64,000 nucleotides of DNA from Amphiduros pacificus (taxonomy: Eukaryota > Annelida > Polychaeta > Phyllodocida > Hesionidae): positions 47,999,725-48,063,724 of the forward strand of contig OX439003.1 of assembly GCA_949316495.1 (NCBI GenBank), in the 5' to 3' direction. The translations under genes were made by a program, and so were the position numbers. The notes beneath the pieces are model-generated. The model did not search any database, had not been told where the DNA came from, and worked only from the letters and a program-made list of their open reading frames with translations. The stretch's first letter is position 1. Each line of letters opens with the position of its first letter. Positions 1 through 10,711 of the stretch are shown piece after piece.

Positions 1-1368
1 CGCCTAACAATTGAAAGCTTTCGTGGTTTTGAGCATATTGAAACCTTAAATTTAAGGGATTGCAGTATATCTGCGATCAATATGGATGCTTTCACGTTTT
101 TACCTAATGTAAGAACCATACACCTATCTGGGAATACGTTAAGAACAATCTCAACTTCTTTATTTCAGCCTACAAGAAAATTGCAACATCTTGACCTTAG
201 GTCCAACAAATTGAGTTATATATCTGATAGATGCTTTCAAAATGCGTACAATCTAAACAGTCTTGTCTTATCCAATAACAATGAATTGAGAGGTAATATA
301 CCTTCAACCATATTTCGAAATTTATCCTCCCTGAGAAAATTAGAAATGGCTCTTTGTAACATATTTAAGTTACATAATGATCTATTTTTAGACCTAGTTA
401 ACCTTGAGGAGCTAAATCTTGGGAGTAATGAAATTGTAACATGGGACCCTGAAGTGTTTATTCCACTTTCCTCACTCACCTCATTGAACTTAGGGAACAA
501 TCGCATTTTAACTGTCAACAGCACATCATTTGTGCATCTCACATCATTAACATCTATACAGTTAGGTGGGAACCTTTTTGTTTGTACTTGTGAAATAGTC
601 TGGTTCCTAGATTGGATTATCAATGGAGATATATTTGTTGACATAAAAGGGAAACATGATAAACGGTATTTTTGTGCATCCCCCTCTATTGAGAAAGACA
701 AATCTCTCCTGAATGTGGGGATATCACTAAGTACTTGCCAGTCCTTGGCTGGGGTGATAGCAACTGCTGCTGTCTGCTCTAGTGTTCTGGTGGTTGTCAT
801 TTTATCAACGACAGTGTATCGCTTTCGCTGGTATCTTCGTTACTGGCTTTTCCTCCTAAAAGCCCGGCACCGACATTTCCGGGAACTTATCAATGATGAA
901 CAATACATTTATGATGCATTTATATGTTACAATAGTGAAGACAGAACCTGGGTAATAGAGAACCTGTTGCCTGAATTAGAATATCAAGGAGGTTTGCAAT
1001 TGTGCCTCCATGACCGAGACTGGCTGGCTGGACCAGACATTGTGGACAACATTCTGGAAAGTATAGAAAACAGTAGACGGACTATCTTAGTTCTGACAAA
1101 TCACTTCGCTCGCAGTCAGTGGTGTCAGTTTGAAATGACAATGGCCCAACACAAACTAACAGATGACAACAGAGACATTCTGGTTCTGGTAGTCTTAGAG
1201 GATATCAAGCCAGAATTTATGTCCACGAGAATGCGCTGCCTCCTGTCAACCAAGACATACCTGGCTTGGTCTGACGATCCCCGAGAACAGAAAAAATTCT
1301 GGGATGGCTTGCGGAAAACCCTGAGACGTCAGCCCAGATTCAATTACAACTTGCAGGCTGTGGAATAA
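1..1368 (+). CDS. Toll-like receptor, 3' part (LRR, membrane segment, TIR); 5' end outside the window
   Basis: The frame is open from base 1, so the first Met at 82 is internal and the gene continues to the left. 455 residues are visible. Residues 1-190 are leucine-rich repeats (motifs such as LEELNLGSNEI and LTSLNLGNNRI). Residues about 193-241 form a cysteine-flanked LRR C-terminal cap (CTCEIVWFLDW ... CAS ... STC). A hydrophobic membrane segment lies at about 248-274. The TIR domain runs from 304 to about 447: box 1 YDAFICYN (304-311), box 2 LCLHDRDWLAG (BB loop, 339-344), box 3 FW (433-434). The family is a surface or endosomal pattern receptor that signals through TIR adaptors. The loop has Ala where many TLRs have Pro; Drosophila Toll also lacks that Pro. 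No intron is visible, as is usual for this end of TLR genes. Very sure of the family; the ligand is unknown. Confidence 0.96.
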   Translation, partial: RLTIESFRGFEHIETLNLRDCSISAINMDAFTFLPNVRTIHLSGNTLRTISTSLFQPTRKLQHLDLRSNKLSYISDRCFQNAYNLNSLVLSNNNELRGNIPSTIFRNLSSLRKLEMALCNIFKLHNDLFLDLVNLEELNLGSNEIVTWDPEVFIPLSSLTSLNLGNNRILTVNSTSFVHLTSLTSIQLGGNLFVCTCEIVWFLDWIINGDIFVDIKGKHDKRYFCASPSIEKDKSLLNVGISLSTCQSLAGVIATAAVCSSVLVVVILSTTVYRFRWYLRYWLFLLKARHRHFRELINDEQYIYDAFICYNSEDRTWVIENLLPELEYQGGLQLCLHDRDWLAGPDIVDNILESIENSRRTILVLTNHFARSQWCQFEMTMAQHKLTDDNRDILVLVVLEDIKPEFMSTRMRCLLSTKTYLAWSDDPREQKKFWDGLRKTLRRQPRFNYNLQAVE

Positions 1369-1476
1369 GATAATGTGGTTAAATTGCAAAGCTCAAGTCA
1401 TTCAATTTAGATATACATTACTATTCTGTAGAGTAGTGTCCATCAGGTCAAATCAATCAATCAAATATATTGAGAA

Positions 1477-1479
<3 letters not shown>

Positions 1480-1510
<31 letters not shown>

Positions 1511-1514
1511 AGAA

Positions 1515-1582
<68 letters not shown>
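1480..1582. repeat. (AT)n microsatellite
   Basis: Two AT runs separated by TGAGAATGAT, within the presumed 3' UTR of the TLR gene. The interruption copies the flanking bases (TTGAGAATGATAT occurs on both sides), so slippage probably duplicated the left edge. Confidence 0.95.
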
Positions 1583-1586
<4 letters not shown>

Positions 1587-2270
1587 TGACACTTTTATCG
1601 AGAAAGTGTCAATCTATAGAATATATATTCAGCTGGGCATTTACCTTGAGGACAAATATTCAGATATTCAGATATTCTTGTTTTATAAGCTAGTTTCTAT
1701 AACTGTATTTTATTCAGTTAGTATCCATGAATTTATCTTACATGTATATAAAAGTACTGTAGCTCCAAAATGAATTGAACCTAGACAAAGAGCTATAAAG
1801 ATGTAAAGATGTTCGATTTTGAATAAAAATGTTTAAACCAAACTGGGACAATTTGTATGGTCTTTTATAATATCATAAATAATTGTGTTCAATCGCTTCC
1901 CCAGATGTACACTAATGTAACAGTGAAATCATATTGATTGACCATCAAGCCTGACAAGGATATTTTAAAGTAAACATTCCTTTAATCATATCAGATATAC
2001 ATAATTTCAAGGATGTGTTCAACATTGTCCTGCCCAACATCTGGAACAATAGTGATATCGGGACTCGCAACTAAGATGCACACAGCAGAAGTCTGAATTA
2101 TCTCATGTGTTCCCAATGCATATACAAAATCATTAATTTGCCTCATAATATTCAACTGTCTTTGGACAAAGGAAAAAGATCATCCCCATACTTATAAAAA
2201 TTGCAGTGGATTAAAAGGAGACCCGAGTAATTGGTTTCTAAACACTGACGATTGGTATTTGGTAAAAAAA
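1583..2270. other. TLR 3' UTR and unannotated flank
   Basis: AT-rich single-copy-looking sequence after the TLR stop. Apart from the poly(A) signal I see no coding frame, RNA gene or inverted repeat. Confidence 0.5.
1822..1827 (+). promoter_or_regulatory. Poly(A) signal of the TLR gene
   Basis: AATAAA about 450 bases after the stop codon, in an AT-rich stretch that also contains an (AT)n repeat. It is the first canonical hexamer downstream, so it is the likely 3' end of the transcript. Confidence 0.5.
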
Positions 2271-2271
2271 A

Positions 2272-2583
<312 letters not shown>

Positions 2584-2649
2584 TTTTCATCTATCTTTAG
2601 TCTTCATTAATGATTATTATTATTGCTCAAAGTTCAATTCCCGAGAATC

Positions 2650-3085
2650 ACAATAACTCAACAACAAATGATGTCTGGTAAAGACCCCAAAAGAGTTGAA
2701 TGGTGACCTTCACCTACTTTTCAAGGTCACAGGGACAATTACGTGAAATCCCGATCATTTTGATAACTCAAGAACAAATGATGGCAGCTTTATAAGACTT
2801 GACACACATAAGCATCTGGTAAAGACCCCAAAAGAGTTTGATGAATGGTGACCTTCAACTTCTTTTCAAGGTCACAGGGACACTTATGTCAAATCCACAT
2901 CATTCCAATAACTCAAGAACAAATAATGGCAGCTTCATGAGAGTTAACACACATAATCATTTGGTGAAGATCCCAGATGAGTTTGATGGACAGTGACCTT
3001 CACCTGCTTTTCAAGGTCACAGGCCTATCATCTCAATAATTCTAGAATATATGATGACAATTTCGTGATACTTGACACACATAAG
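2650..3085. repeat. Diverged tandem repeat, unit about 125-150 bp
   Basis: Four imperfect copies of a unit with landmarks AATAACTCAAGAACAAATGATG, ACTTGACACACATAAG, TTTGATG...GTGACCTTCACCT and TTTTCAAGGTCACAGG. Copies begin near 2653, 2763, 2911 and 3034. No conserved coding frame. Confidence 0.75.
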
Positions 3086-3444
3086 CTATCAAAGGAAATA
3101 AATGTGCACTATTATGTTTTTTTACCCCTGCATCAATTTGCCTTGGTGCAGTGACATTTTGTTCACAAATATTGTGTGGAGCGAATGTTGTGCATATATA
3201 TATATATATATTTCTCCATGCACATTTCGTGGAGGTTAGAGCTTGTTTAACCGGGGTTAGAGGGCATTGGAGCTGCTGGGTCAACCATCCAATCATCAGC
3301 CAGGGTTATGCGGGCGTGAGCTAATTCGCCAGGTGTCACCTGCCGTCTCCCGCCAATGGCCTCGTGGGGTTAGCCATTCAAAGCATATTATTCATGGTGT
3401 ACAAATGTGTGGACGTTAATTCTTTTAAGGACAATTGATAATCA
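3086..3444. other. Unannotated spacer with a short AT run
   Basis: Contains (AT)7 near 3198 and some GC-richer sequence at 3240-3370. I recognise nothing in it. Confidence 0.4.
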
Positions 3445-3628
3445 TTTTATGGATAATTATATGGATATTTTTTTGGATAATTTTATGGATAATTTTATGG
3501 ATAATTTTATGGATAATTTTATGGATAATTTTATGGATAATTTTATGGATAATTTTATGGATAATTTTATGGATAATTTTATGGATAATTTTATGGATAA
3601 TTTTATGGATAATTTTATGGATATTGAC
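3445..3628. repeat. 12-bp minisatellite (GGATAATTTTAT)n
   Basis: About 14 near-perfect copies of GGATAATTTTAT. Because the period is a multiple of three and stop-free in several frames, it makes artificial open frames (repeated MDNF, WIIL, SIKL). Confidence 0.95.
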
Positions 3629-3739
3629 CTTATGGATTTTAAGTACAACATGTTTTTTAACGACCTATTCACAGTTTTTACCTGGACAATATCAATGTAT
3701 GTACTTTTTATAAACTTTTAACATAGAATTCGTACTGAC

Positions 3740-6700
3740 ATTACCGATCGGGAGTCGCCCCGACATTCACTACCGGTCGGGAGTCGCCAAGACAATCACT
3801 ACCGGTCAGAGTCGTCCCGACAGGTTGGTCCCCGGTCGGGAGTAGCCCGACAGACCAACATGACTTTCAACATCGATCCAAATGGGCCAGGCAGCACCCA
3901 CACCTGCACCAGCACAGGCACCTGCACTCCCACCTGCACCACCTACAATCCAAGAGGTACAAGCCACAACGATAGCTGAAGGATCAGATGGCTACTATGC
4001 AAGTCCAGCTGCAAGCTGTAATTACCACCCAGGCAGTTATGTGCCAGAACCAGGGCATCACCAACCCTCAGGGCGCATCTAGCACTCAGAGGGGACCCGG
4101 AGGGCCCTCGGGGAGCGACCAGCAGCCAACCAACCCACCATCCACCTCAGGTATTAACCAATTCCTTACCCAGCATAGCAATGATATCATCCTCGAAGGG
4201 GAACAGCCCCCAGGAGGCTTGAATACACTGGCCGATGATATGAACCCCCAAGGGGATATGAACTTAAATGACCTGAACTTTGCCCCAGCTGGTGATTATG
4301 TGGAGATAGGAGGCGTGATGCTAGCTAGACGAATCTCTAACCCTGGCTAGCTAGACGAATATCTAACCCTGGTTAGCTAGACGAATCTCTAACTCTGGTT
4401 AGCTAGACGAATCTCTAACTCTGGTTAGCTAGACGAATCTCTAACTCTGGTTAGCTAGACGAATCTCTAACTCTGGTCAGCTAGATGAATCGCAACATCC
4501 AGTCAGAGGAGCAAGGCACCATGCATACCAACCTGGACAATGAAGGCACCTTGAGGTAGAGGTCTAAGGGCAAAATAAGAATAACGGACATACAAACCTG
4601 GAATGAAGCCTGGAAGGTCTATGACAATTTGATGATAAAAGTTCATGGTGCATGGGCAGTTATATGAACACATGAGCGAATACAGCCTGCGTATAGCAGA
4701 TTTCACCTGGATGGCTCTCACAGCCCTGGATATCAAGCATAAGATCGGCATGTCAGGTACGCTGACAACCATCTGAATAACCTGACATTTACACTGGATG
4801 CACATCCATAAGGTTTTGTGTACCCAGATGCCCCCGATGCCGCTCATATGATCATTTTACCCCTTAAGAGTGCCCTTTTCTAAATTTCTATATTCTGCGC
4901 CGATCCAGGGCAGCATCAGGGTCGACACTTAAGGCCTCGAAGAAGACAATCCCAGCAGCACCTAACGGAGAAATCTGTAATAACTGGAATGCCCAGAGAT
5001 GCAACCTTAAAGCATTCAGACGGATACACCAGTGCTGGGAATCCAGGGGCCCACTATCCTATGACCTCTTGCAAACAAGGATGATGAGCCCAACACCCGC
5101 CGAGAGCCTCACAGGCCCCTCCAGTCCAAGGCGGCGGTGACCAGGACCCCAGCCAGTAATCGGGTACCCCAAGGTTTGACCCAATGTAGCAGATTTTGGA
5201 AGGAAGCCTTTAAAAAAACATCCCGATCGGGAACTAGCACAGGAACTGTATGAAAATGCCAAGCATGAGTTCGCATTGGATATAATAGTGCACATCTTAA
5301 TATCATTAGAAAGAACTGGACGTCATCCCTCGACCACCACGAGGAGGTAAAAAATTTCATACATACTAACTATTAAAGAAATAACAGGGTTGTAGGACTG
5401 CTATAGCATGAGGACCTCCCCCGGGGCTACCGGGCTTCCCCCCTCAGGGCTTTTAGCAATAAATCTTCTGAAAAAACCAGAATTATAAACGACCTCTCCT
5501 GGTCTGCTACACAGGCAGTTAATGACAATCCACCCAAGCAATGCTCCCTTAGGTACATGATGCCATGACATTAATAGACACTTTTAAGAACCTCCCCCTG
5601 GGTGTCTAAATGGATTTTATTTCTTTGGCATTCCAGTCTGTGTACGTCCAACCAGATGACCACAACCTCTGCTGGGATTCACCTGGAGACGGAATATTAT
5701 TACATGGCAGTTTTACCCTTTGGGCTCAAATCAGCACCAAAACCTTTTAATAAATTCGCTGATGGGCTTGACTTCATATATAAGGAATATATAAGGAGTG
5801 GGGAACTTCCCCCTCAACAACACATTACCTTGATGATGTCATAACATTTGGGGAATCCTCCAAGGCCTGTAAGGAAAGCCTTGATGCGATTATCGAAGCT
5901 AGCAAAAATGCTGGCTTCACAATCCAATCATCCAAGACGGTGCAACCTACCCAGCTGATAAAATTCCTTGGAATACAAATTGACATACAAATTAGAACAT
6001 TAGCCAACAGGCTGGACTGTTCAGCAGAAATACAAACACTTACCTCTGAGTGGCTCAGCAAATCTTATTGTACGAAGCAGGAATTCCTTTCATTGATTGA
6101 CAAACTGATGTTCTGTGTCAAGTTAGTGAGCCATTGTATAACTTTTACTCAGTCAAAGAAATAGAAAATATTACACCATATCTACAGGATATCCATATTT
6201 AGTCAGAATGGAGTCGCCGTGTACCAAAGAATTTAATGTACTCACCGCCGACCTTTTCTTCACTGATGCATCAGACAAAGCGTGTGGCGTCATGTTGCAC
6301 AAGTCATGGACTATGTCACAGTTCGCGGGCCTATATAAATGGATACTCAAATTTAACATAGCATAGAAGGAACTTAACACAGTGGTTCTGGCCCTGGCTA
6401 CCTATGGTCCCAGGCTCCAGGGTCACCAGATCATTATGAATATTGACAATCAGGCTATTTGCCACTGCGTGAATGTAGAAGAGTCAAAAGATCCTTAATT
6501 AATGGGTCTAATTCGAGTACTATTATATTTCTATTATATTACTATTATATATACACTTGTTTTCGGCCAAAACGCCTCAGCTGATGCATTAAGCAGACTG
6601 GATATGGATCGCTTTAGAAGATTAAACCTTGGTTGTGACCATGCCTGCCTCTAGATCTATTGACATGTAATCCTACAACATTTCATTTATGCCTGCTTTG

Positions 6701-7560
6701 GAAGATACAATACTAAGATATATTATAGCCTTTCTTGCCTGTCCCACTCGCAGTACAGCACTTTCACCATCATCTGTTTCTGTCTACCTGGCTGCTGTCT
6801 GCTCACTTCTTATCCTTAACGGTTTTTCCATCCCACCAACTAACCGCCCCAGGGCAATCCTAGCCCTCCGGGCACTTCATGACAGTCATGGACTCCCTTC
6901 ACAAAAATAGCTAATATGTTTCAGCCTCTTGTCTTGAATGCGTAGGTTGCTCGATGACACTCCCGATGCACTGGTATACAAATCCGCCCTCACGCTTGGA
7001 TTTTTCACTAGCCTGCATGGTAGCGAGTACTGCTCAATTTTTCACTCCAATTCGCCTCACCGGCTCGTTTCTGGACCTCCAACAGTTAGCGACGTATTCT
7101 TTGGTTCCCACCAGGGTTTGCCGTACTTCACTTTAAAAATCCACAGGTCAAAAACGTCCAAACTCGGTTTTACTCAGTACATAGGCTGCAGTTGAAGTCT
7201 GATCTGCACTCATTGTTATTTACATTGCCTCCTCTGCACACGTCAGGACAATTGACCGCTCTCTAAATTTGCCCTAAATAATTTATATAAAACGCCTCAT
7301 TGCCCACCTCAGGCTCGAACCCAGCTCATATTCATCCCATTCCCTCCGCGCGGTGAATGCTACCCAATGGGCCACCAACCAGTTCTCATTTGATGAAATT
7401 CGTGCCTCAGGAAATTGGCACTCACAATGCTTTAATATCTATGCCCCCTCCAGCACACATCCACTTCACCTCTCAACTCACTTCTCAACTCACTTAACTC
7501 ACATAACTCACCGTCTCTTCTCATTTTATCTTCATGACCTTCATCTAAGTAACTTCGATG
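3740..7560 (+). mobile_element. Decayed DIRS-like retroelement fossil (tyrosine-recombinase retrotransposon)
   Basis: Parts in order: a GC-rich leader with short repeats of CCGGTCGGGAGTCGCC (about 3745-3860); a Pro/Gln-rich gag-like stretch (about 3880-4350); a small tandem array; a reverse transcriptase remnant of DIRS type (about 5600-6150, with LPFGLKSAP, YLDDVITFG and KFLGIQID); an RNase H remnant (about 6230-6480, with FTDAS and an ADALSRLD-like end near 6580); and a tyrosine recombinase remnant (about 6690-7450, ending in an IRASGNWHSQ motif). The order RT, RNase H, tyrosine recombinase is that of DIRS and Ngaro elements, which lack an integrase. The copy is broken, with more than five breaks, and is old. 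I could not find the terminal repeats that would separate DIRS from Ngaro. Confidence 0.85.
4318..4492. repeat. 26-27-bp tandem repeat inside the DIRS-like fossil
   Basis: About six copies of a unit built on TAGCTAGACGAATCTCTAAC followed by TCTGGT. It lies just after the gag-like stretch and looks like a local amplification. Confidence 0.9.
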
Positions 7561-9590
7561 ATAGGGTTTGCCATGATAATATCACAGTTATCATGTTGTG
7601 CAAGTATACATTATCAATTATAGCAATATATGATTTGGTGTTTAAGATATGTTTTGTAGTTATTTAGTCTGTTTGAGTGTATTTTGTGTGCTTGTATCAC
7701 TGCTTTATCTAAATAAAGCTCTTCTCTACATCTAATGCAAACGTATGCCCTTCCTCTAACCTCTTTTAGCAGTTTACAAATCCGAAACAAAGATCGCCCA
7801 CAACACATTAGATTTTCATAATCAAAAGCATCTTCAGCAGACGACACTTGGCGAGATTTACGACCAGGCCATTTAATATTTGGTAAATGGAGAAATATAA
7901 ATATCATTTTCAAAAAGAAAATAGCAAATTCTTTTAAAAGAACTTTAAAAGACTTCTTGTTAGAAATGCGTTAGCCATTTCTTTTGTAAATTGTTATTTT
8001 ATTGAGTAATAATGCTAAGAAAGCAGGGAGATATTCTGACCTCCAATATTGGCTCCCCAGACATTGACTCTACCTTGCATGGACCATGAAACCTCCCAGC
8101 CCAACCTCCATTTTTTCATCTTTAACCATCGAATTTATAATTTCTGCTTTTAATCTTCAGATGATGTAGAGAGACCCCTATTCGAAAATCCTTTTATACA
8201 GATGTAATATGACATCTGGTGGCATGGAACAGCTAGAAATCCCATAGAGCAGATAACGAGAATGCTTCGAAGATTCAAAGAGAAAGTATTCTATTCATAT
8301 CATTATCTGTGACCTCTGTTCCTCAATTTGCATGGTTTCTTTCCAACTGTCTTGATTTCCCTTTCTTACACTACATGTACATGGTTCTTAAAGCATTCAT
8401 GAAACCTGGAAGGTTCCAGGCAATTTTACAGTGGTTTAAGGTATCTGAAAACAATATATGATCTTAAAATTGACATACATACAGGCTATCTATCTGAAAT
8501 CCACTAAAGAACATCTGCCCTGAGAATTATGATTTTTTGTGACCACCAAGTACTGCCAGGACTAAACAGGAAGTGTGTTGTGTGACCTTGACCTTTGAAC
8601 TGTCAGGGGGCTCCGTAAGTCATAGGAGGTGTTGTTTACCAATTGTCAAAATTGGAGCAACACATTTTTGGCCATTTTTTTCCACTATTTAGAGAATGAA
8701 TTGGAAGATAATACTTATCATGATGATAGTGCCTTTTCTTGGCTTTCTTTTGGTGGTAAATTTATTAAAAACGGATGAATATTTATGAAGTTATAAATGA
8801 AGAAATCATTATTTTTTATATTATATATGTTTGCAAAAAAAAGTTTAAAAAAATTCTATACAGCCCAGCTTTAAAGGTGGAATCCATGCAGCCTTTGATG
8901 TCTTCCCATTCAATGGTGTGAAAAACCCCAAATTTCATCAAAGAGGGTCATATCATAAATTTTACTGATACCAATTATCAGCATTCACAGTTTTGCCATT
9001 CAAAGTCATTGTGATTTTAGGCCAAACCAGTGATCAAAGGGTTTAATGTCACTTTTTCAATATCACGGCCTTCAAGTTAAGGGGGATTCCATGCAACCTT
9101 TGAGTCATGTCTTCCCTTTTTGACAGAAAGGTTTTCATATGCATAAGATACTTTTCAAATAAATAGTATACTTTTCCCATAAATGATATATCTTTCACAA
9201 CCATAAGATATTTGTCACAACCATAAAATATTTTTCACGGCCATGAGTTATTTCATTGATTCAAATAATATTAAAATAATCTTATGTTGTTCTGAAGTAT
9301 ACTCCTGGCAATAAATTGATAAATTGTACAAAACATCTTCACCCTGTTTCCCAAGCTGGACAGGTGCACAACTGGTAACTCATTAGGTGTTTACACAAGT
9401 TCACATACCAGCTAAACAAAGCTTGTTGACAAAGTGTTCAATTGCTGGTGTAGGTTTTAGCAGACAACTGATCAACTTTCAAGTGCCACAGAAATTTGTT
9501 AACAGAGAATATTTTGGGTACTACTACATAAAAACACTGTTTAGGGTATAAACATTCATGTTATGTAAAGAAAATAGTCAGCGTTACCGG
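7561..9590. other. Unannotated AT-rich region
   Basis: No convincing gene. A minus-strand open frame at 7614-7913 (99 codons, with CCGRSLFRICKLLKEVRGRA and a CIRCREELYLD motif) could be a stray exon, but no splice context or family supports it. Two diverged copies of a segment with GGAATCCATGCAGCCTTTGA lie near 8876 and 9082. Short imperfect repeats (CATAAGATAYTTTTCA) occur at 9140-9245. A segment at about 9380-9445 is related, in opposite orientation, to one at 16.9 kb. Confidence 0.4.
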
Positions 9591-9610
9591 GGAAGCTGGG
9601 CTAAATAGGG

Positions 9611-10090
9611 TCCTTTTCGCTGATATTTTCCCTAAAACAGGTTAAGACATTTCATCATTTTCCCTAAAACAGGGTACTATTTTTTCAAATTTCTCCCTAA
9701 AACAGGGATCACAATCCCCCTTTCCAAATCTCCCCCTTCTGCATCATCCCTAAATGAGGGTATAAAAAATTCAGCTAGTCCTAAATCAGGGTACCAATAA
9801 TGATAGAATATTTCCCTAAATCAGGCTCTGGGGTTTTCAGTTCCATCCGGGTTAAGATATTTTATCATTTTCCCAAAAACAGGGTACTGTTTTTCAAATT
9901 TCTCCCTAAAACAGGGATCACAATCCCCTTTTCCAAATCTCCTCCTTCTGCATCATCCCTAAATGAGGGTATCAAAAATTCAGCTAGTCCTAAATCAGGG
10001 TACCAAATTTCAGCTAGTCCTAAATCAGGGTACCAATAATGATAGAATATTTCCATAATTCAGGCTCTGGGGTTTTCAGTTCCATCCCAG
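9611..10090. repeat. Periodic palindromic repeat (CCCTAAAACAGGG) in a tandem duplication of about 235 bp
   Basis: Twelve or so copies of a 13-base near-palindrome CCCTAAAWYAGGG (first 9630, then 9661, 9692, 9747, 9780, 9813, 9872, 9905, 9957, 9988, 10019, 10051), mostly 31-33 bases apart. The block is duplicated: about 9640-9848 and 9849-10086. The second copy has one extra 31-base unit. Confidence 0.8.
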
Positions 10091-10107
10091 CCTCCGCGGG
10101 TTAAAAT

Positions 10108-10711
10108 CATGAGAGTACCCCCCCCCCCGGGATCTGGGCTCTCTGCTGCTGCTTCCTCTAGGTTCCACATCAATATAACAAGACTGAGGTTTCCATGTCA
10201 GGGATGATCACACAGTTGTTGCACTCATGCCATACCATATACTGACTCCAGGCTTTATACCGTACATGTATAGTATGCCAGAGTAATAAAAAATAGCATT
10301 GGTACACCATATGTATTGACTAGGTATTGATGATGTCTAGCCAGGTAGAGTCAGGTATATCAGTCCCCAAAAGTTACAATAGGATAGCTGAGACCCGATA
10401 TCCAAAGGTAGCAATATTCCATTTTACCTGTGTGGTCAGCTCCTTATCCTATTTGGTTGTGCAAGCATTTCTTACTGATTTTGCCCCTTTTGGTTATGTT
10501 TGGTAACTCCCTAACTGCTCTTAAAGTTAAAGCATTAAATTGGCTTGGCTGCATGGTGAGATCCCTCACTTATTGAAAAGAAACTGTAACCAAGTAAAAC
10601 CGGAAGATAATTGCGGGCGGGAGGGGGGGGGGGGTGTTAACGTTCCAAGTGTGAATTAAAATCGAATGGTCGGTACCAGTGTAAAAAAACAGTGTTAAAT
10701 TATTAAAGGAA
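10108..10711. other. Unannotated spacer with poly-C and poly-G runs
   Basis: Starts with a run of C near 10118-10128 and has a run of about 12 G near 10623-10635. Nothing else recognised. Such homopolymer runs are also assembly risks. Confidence 0.4.

Noticed and set aside
3407-3721. Open frames of MDNF, WIIL and SIKL repeats
   Set aside because: The 12-bp minisatellite is stop-free in several frames; no start, splice or domain evidence.
7614-7913. Minus-strand frame with CCGRSLFRIC and CIRC motifs as a zinc-binding exon
   Set aside because: No splice context, no family recognised; noted only in the region entry.
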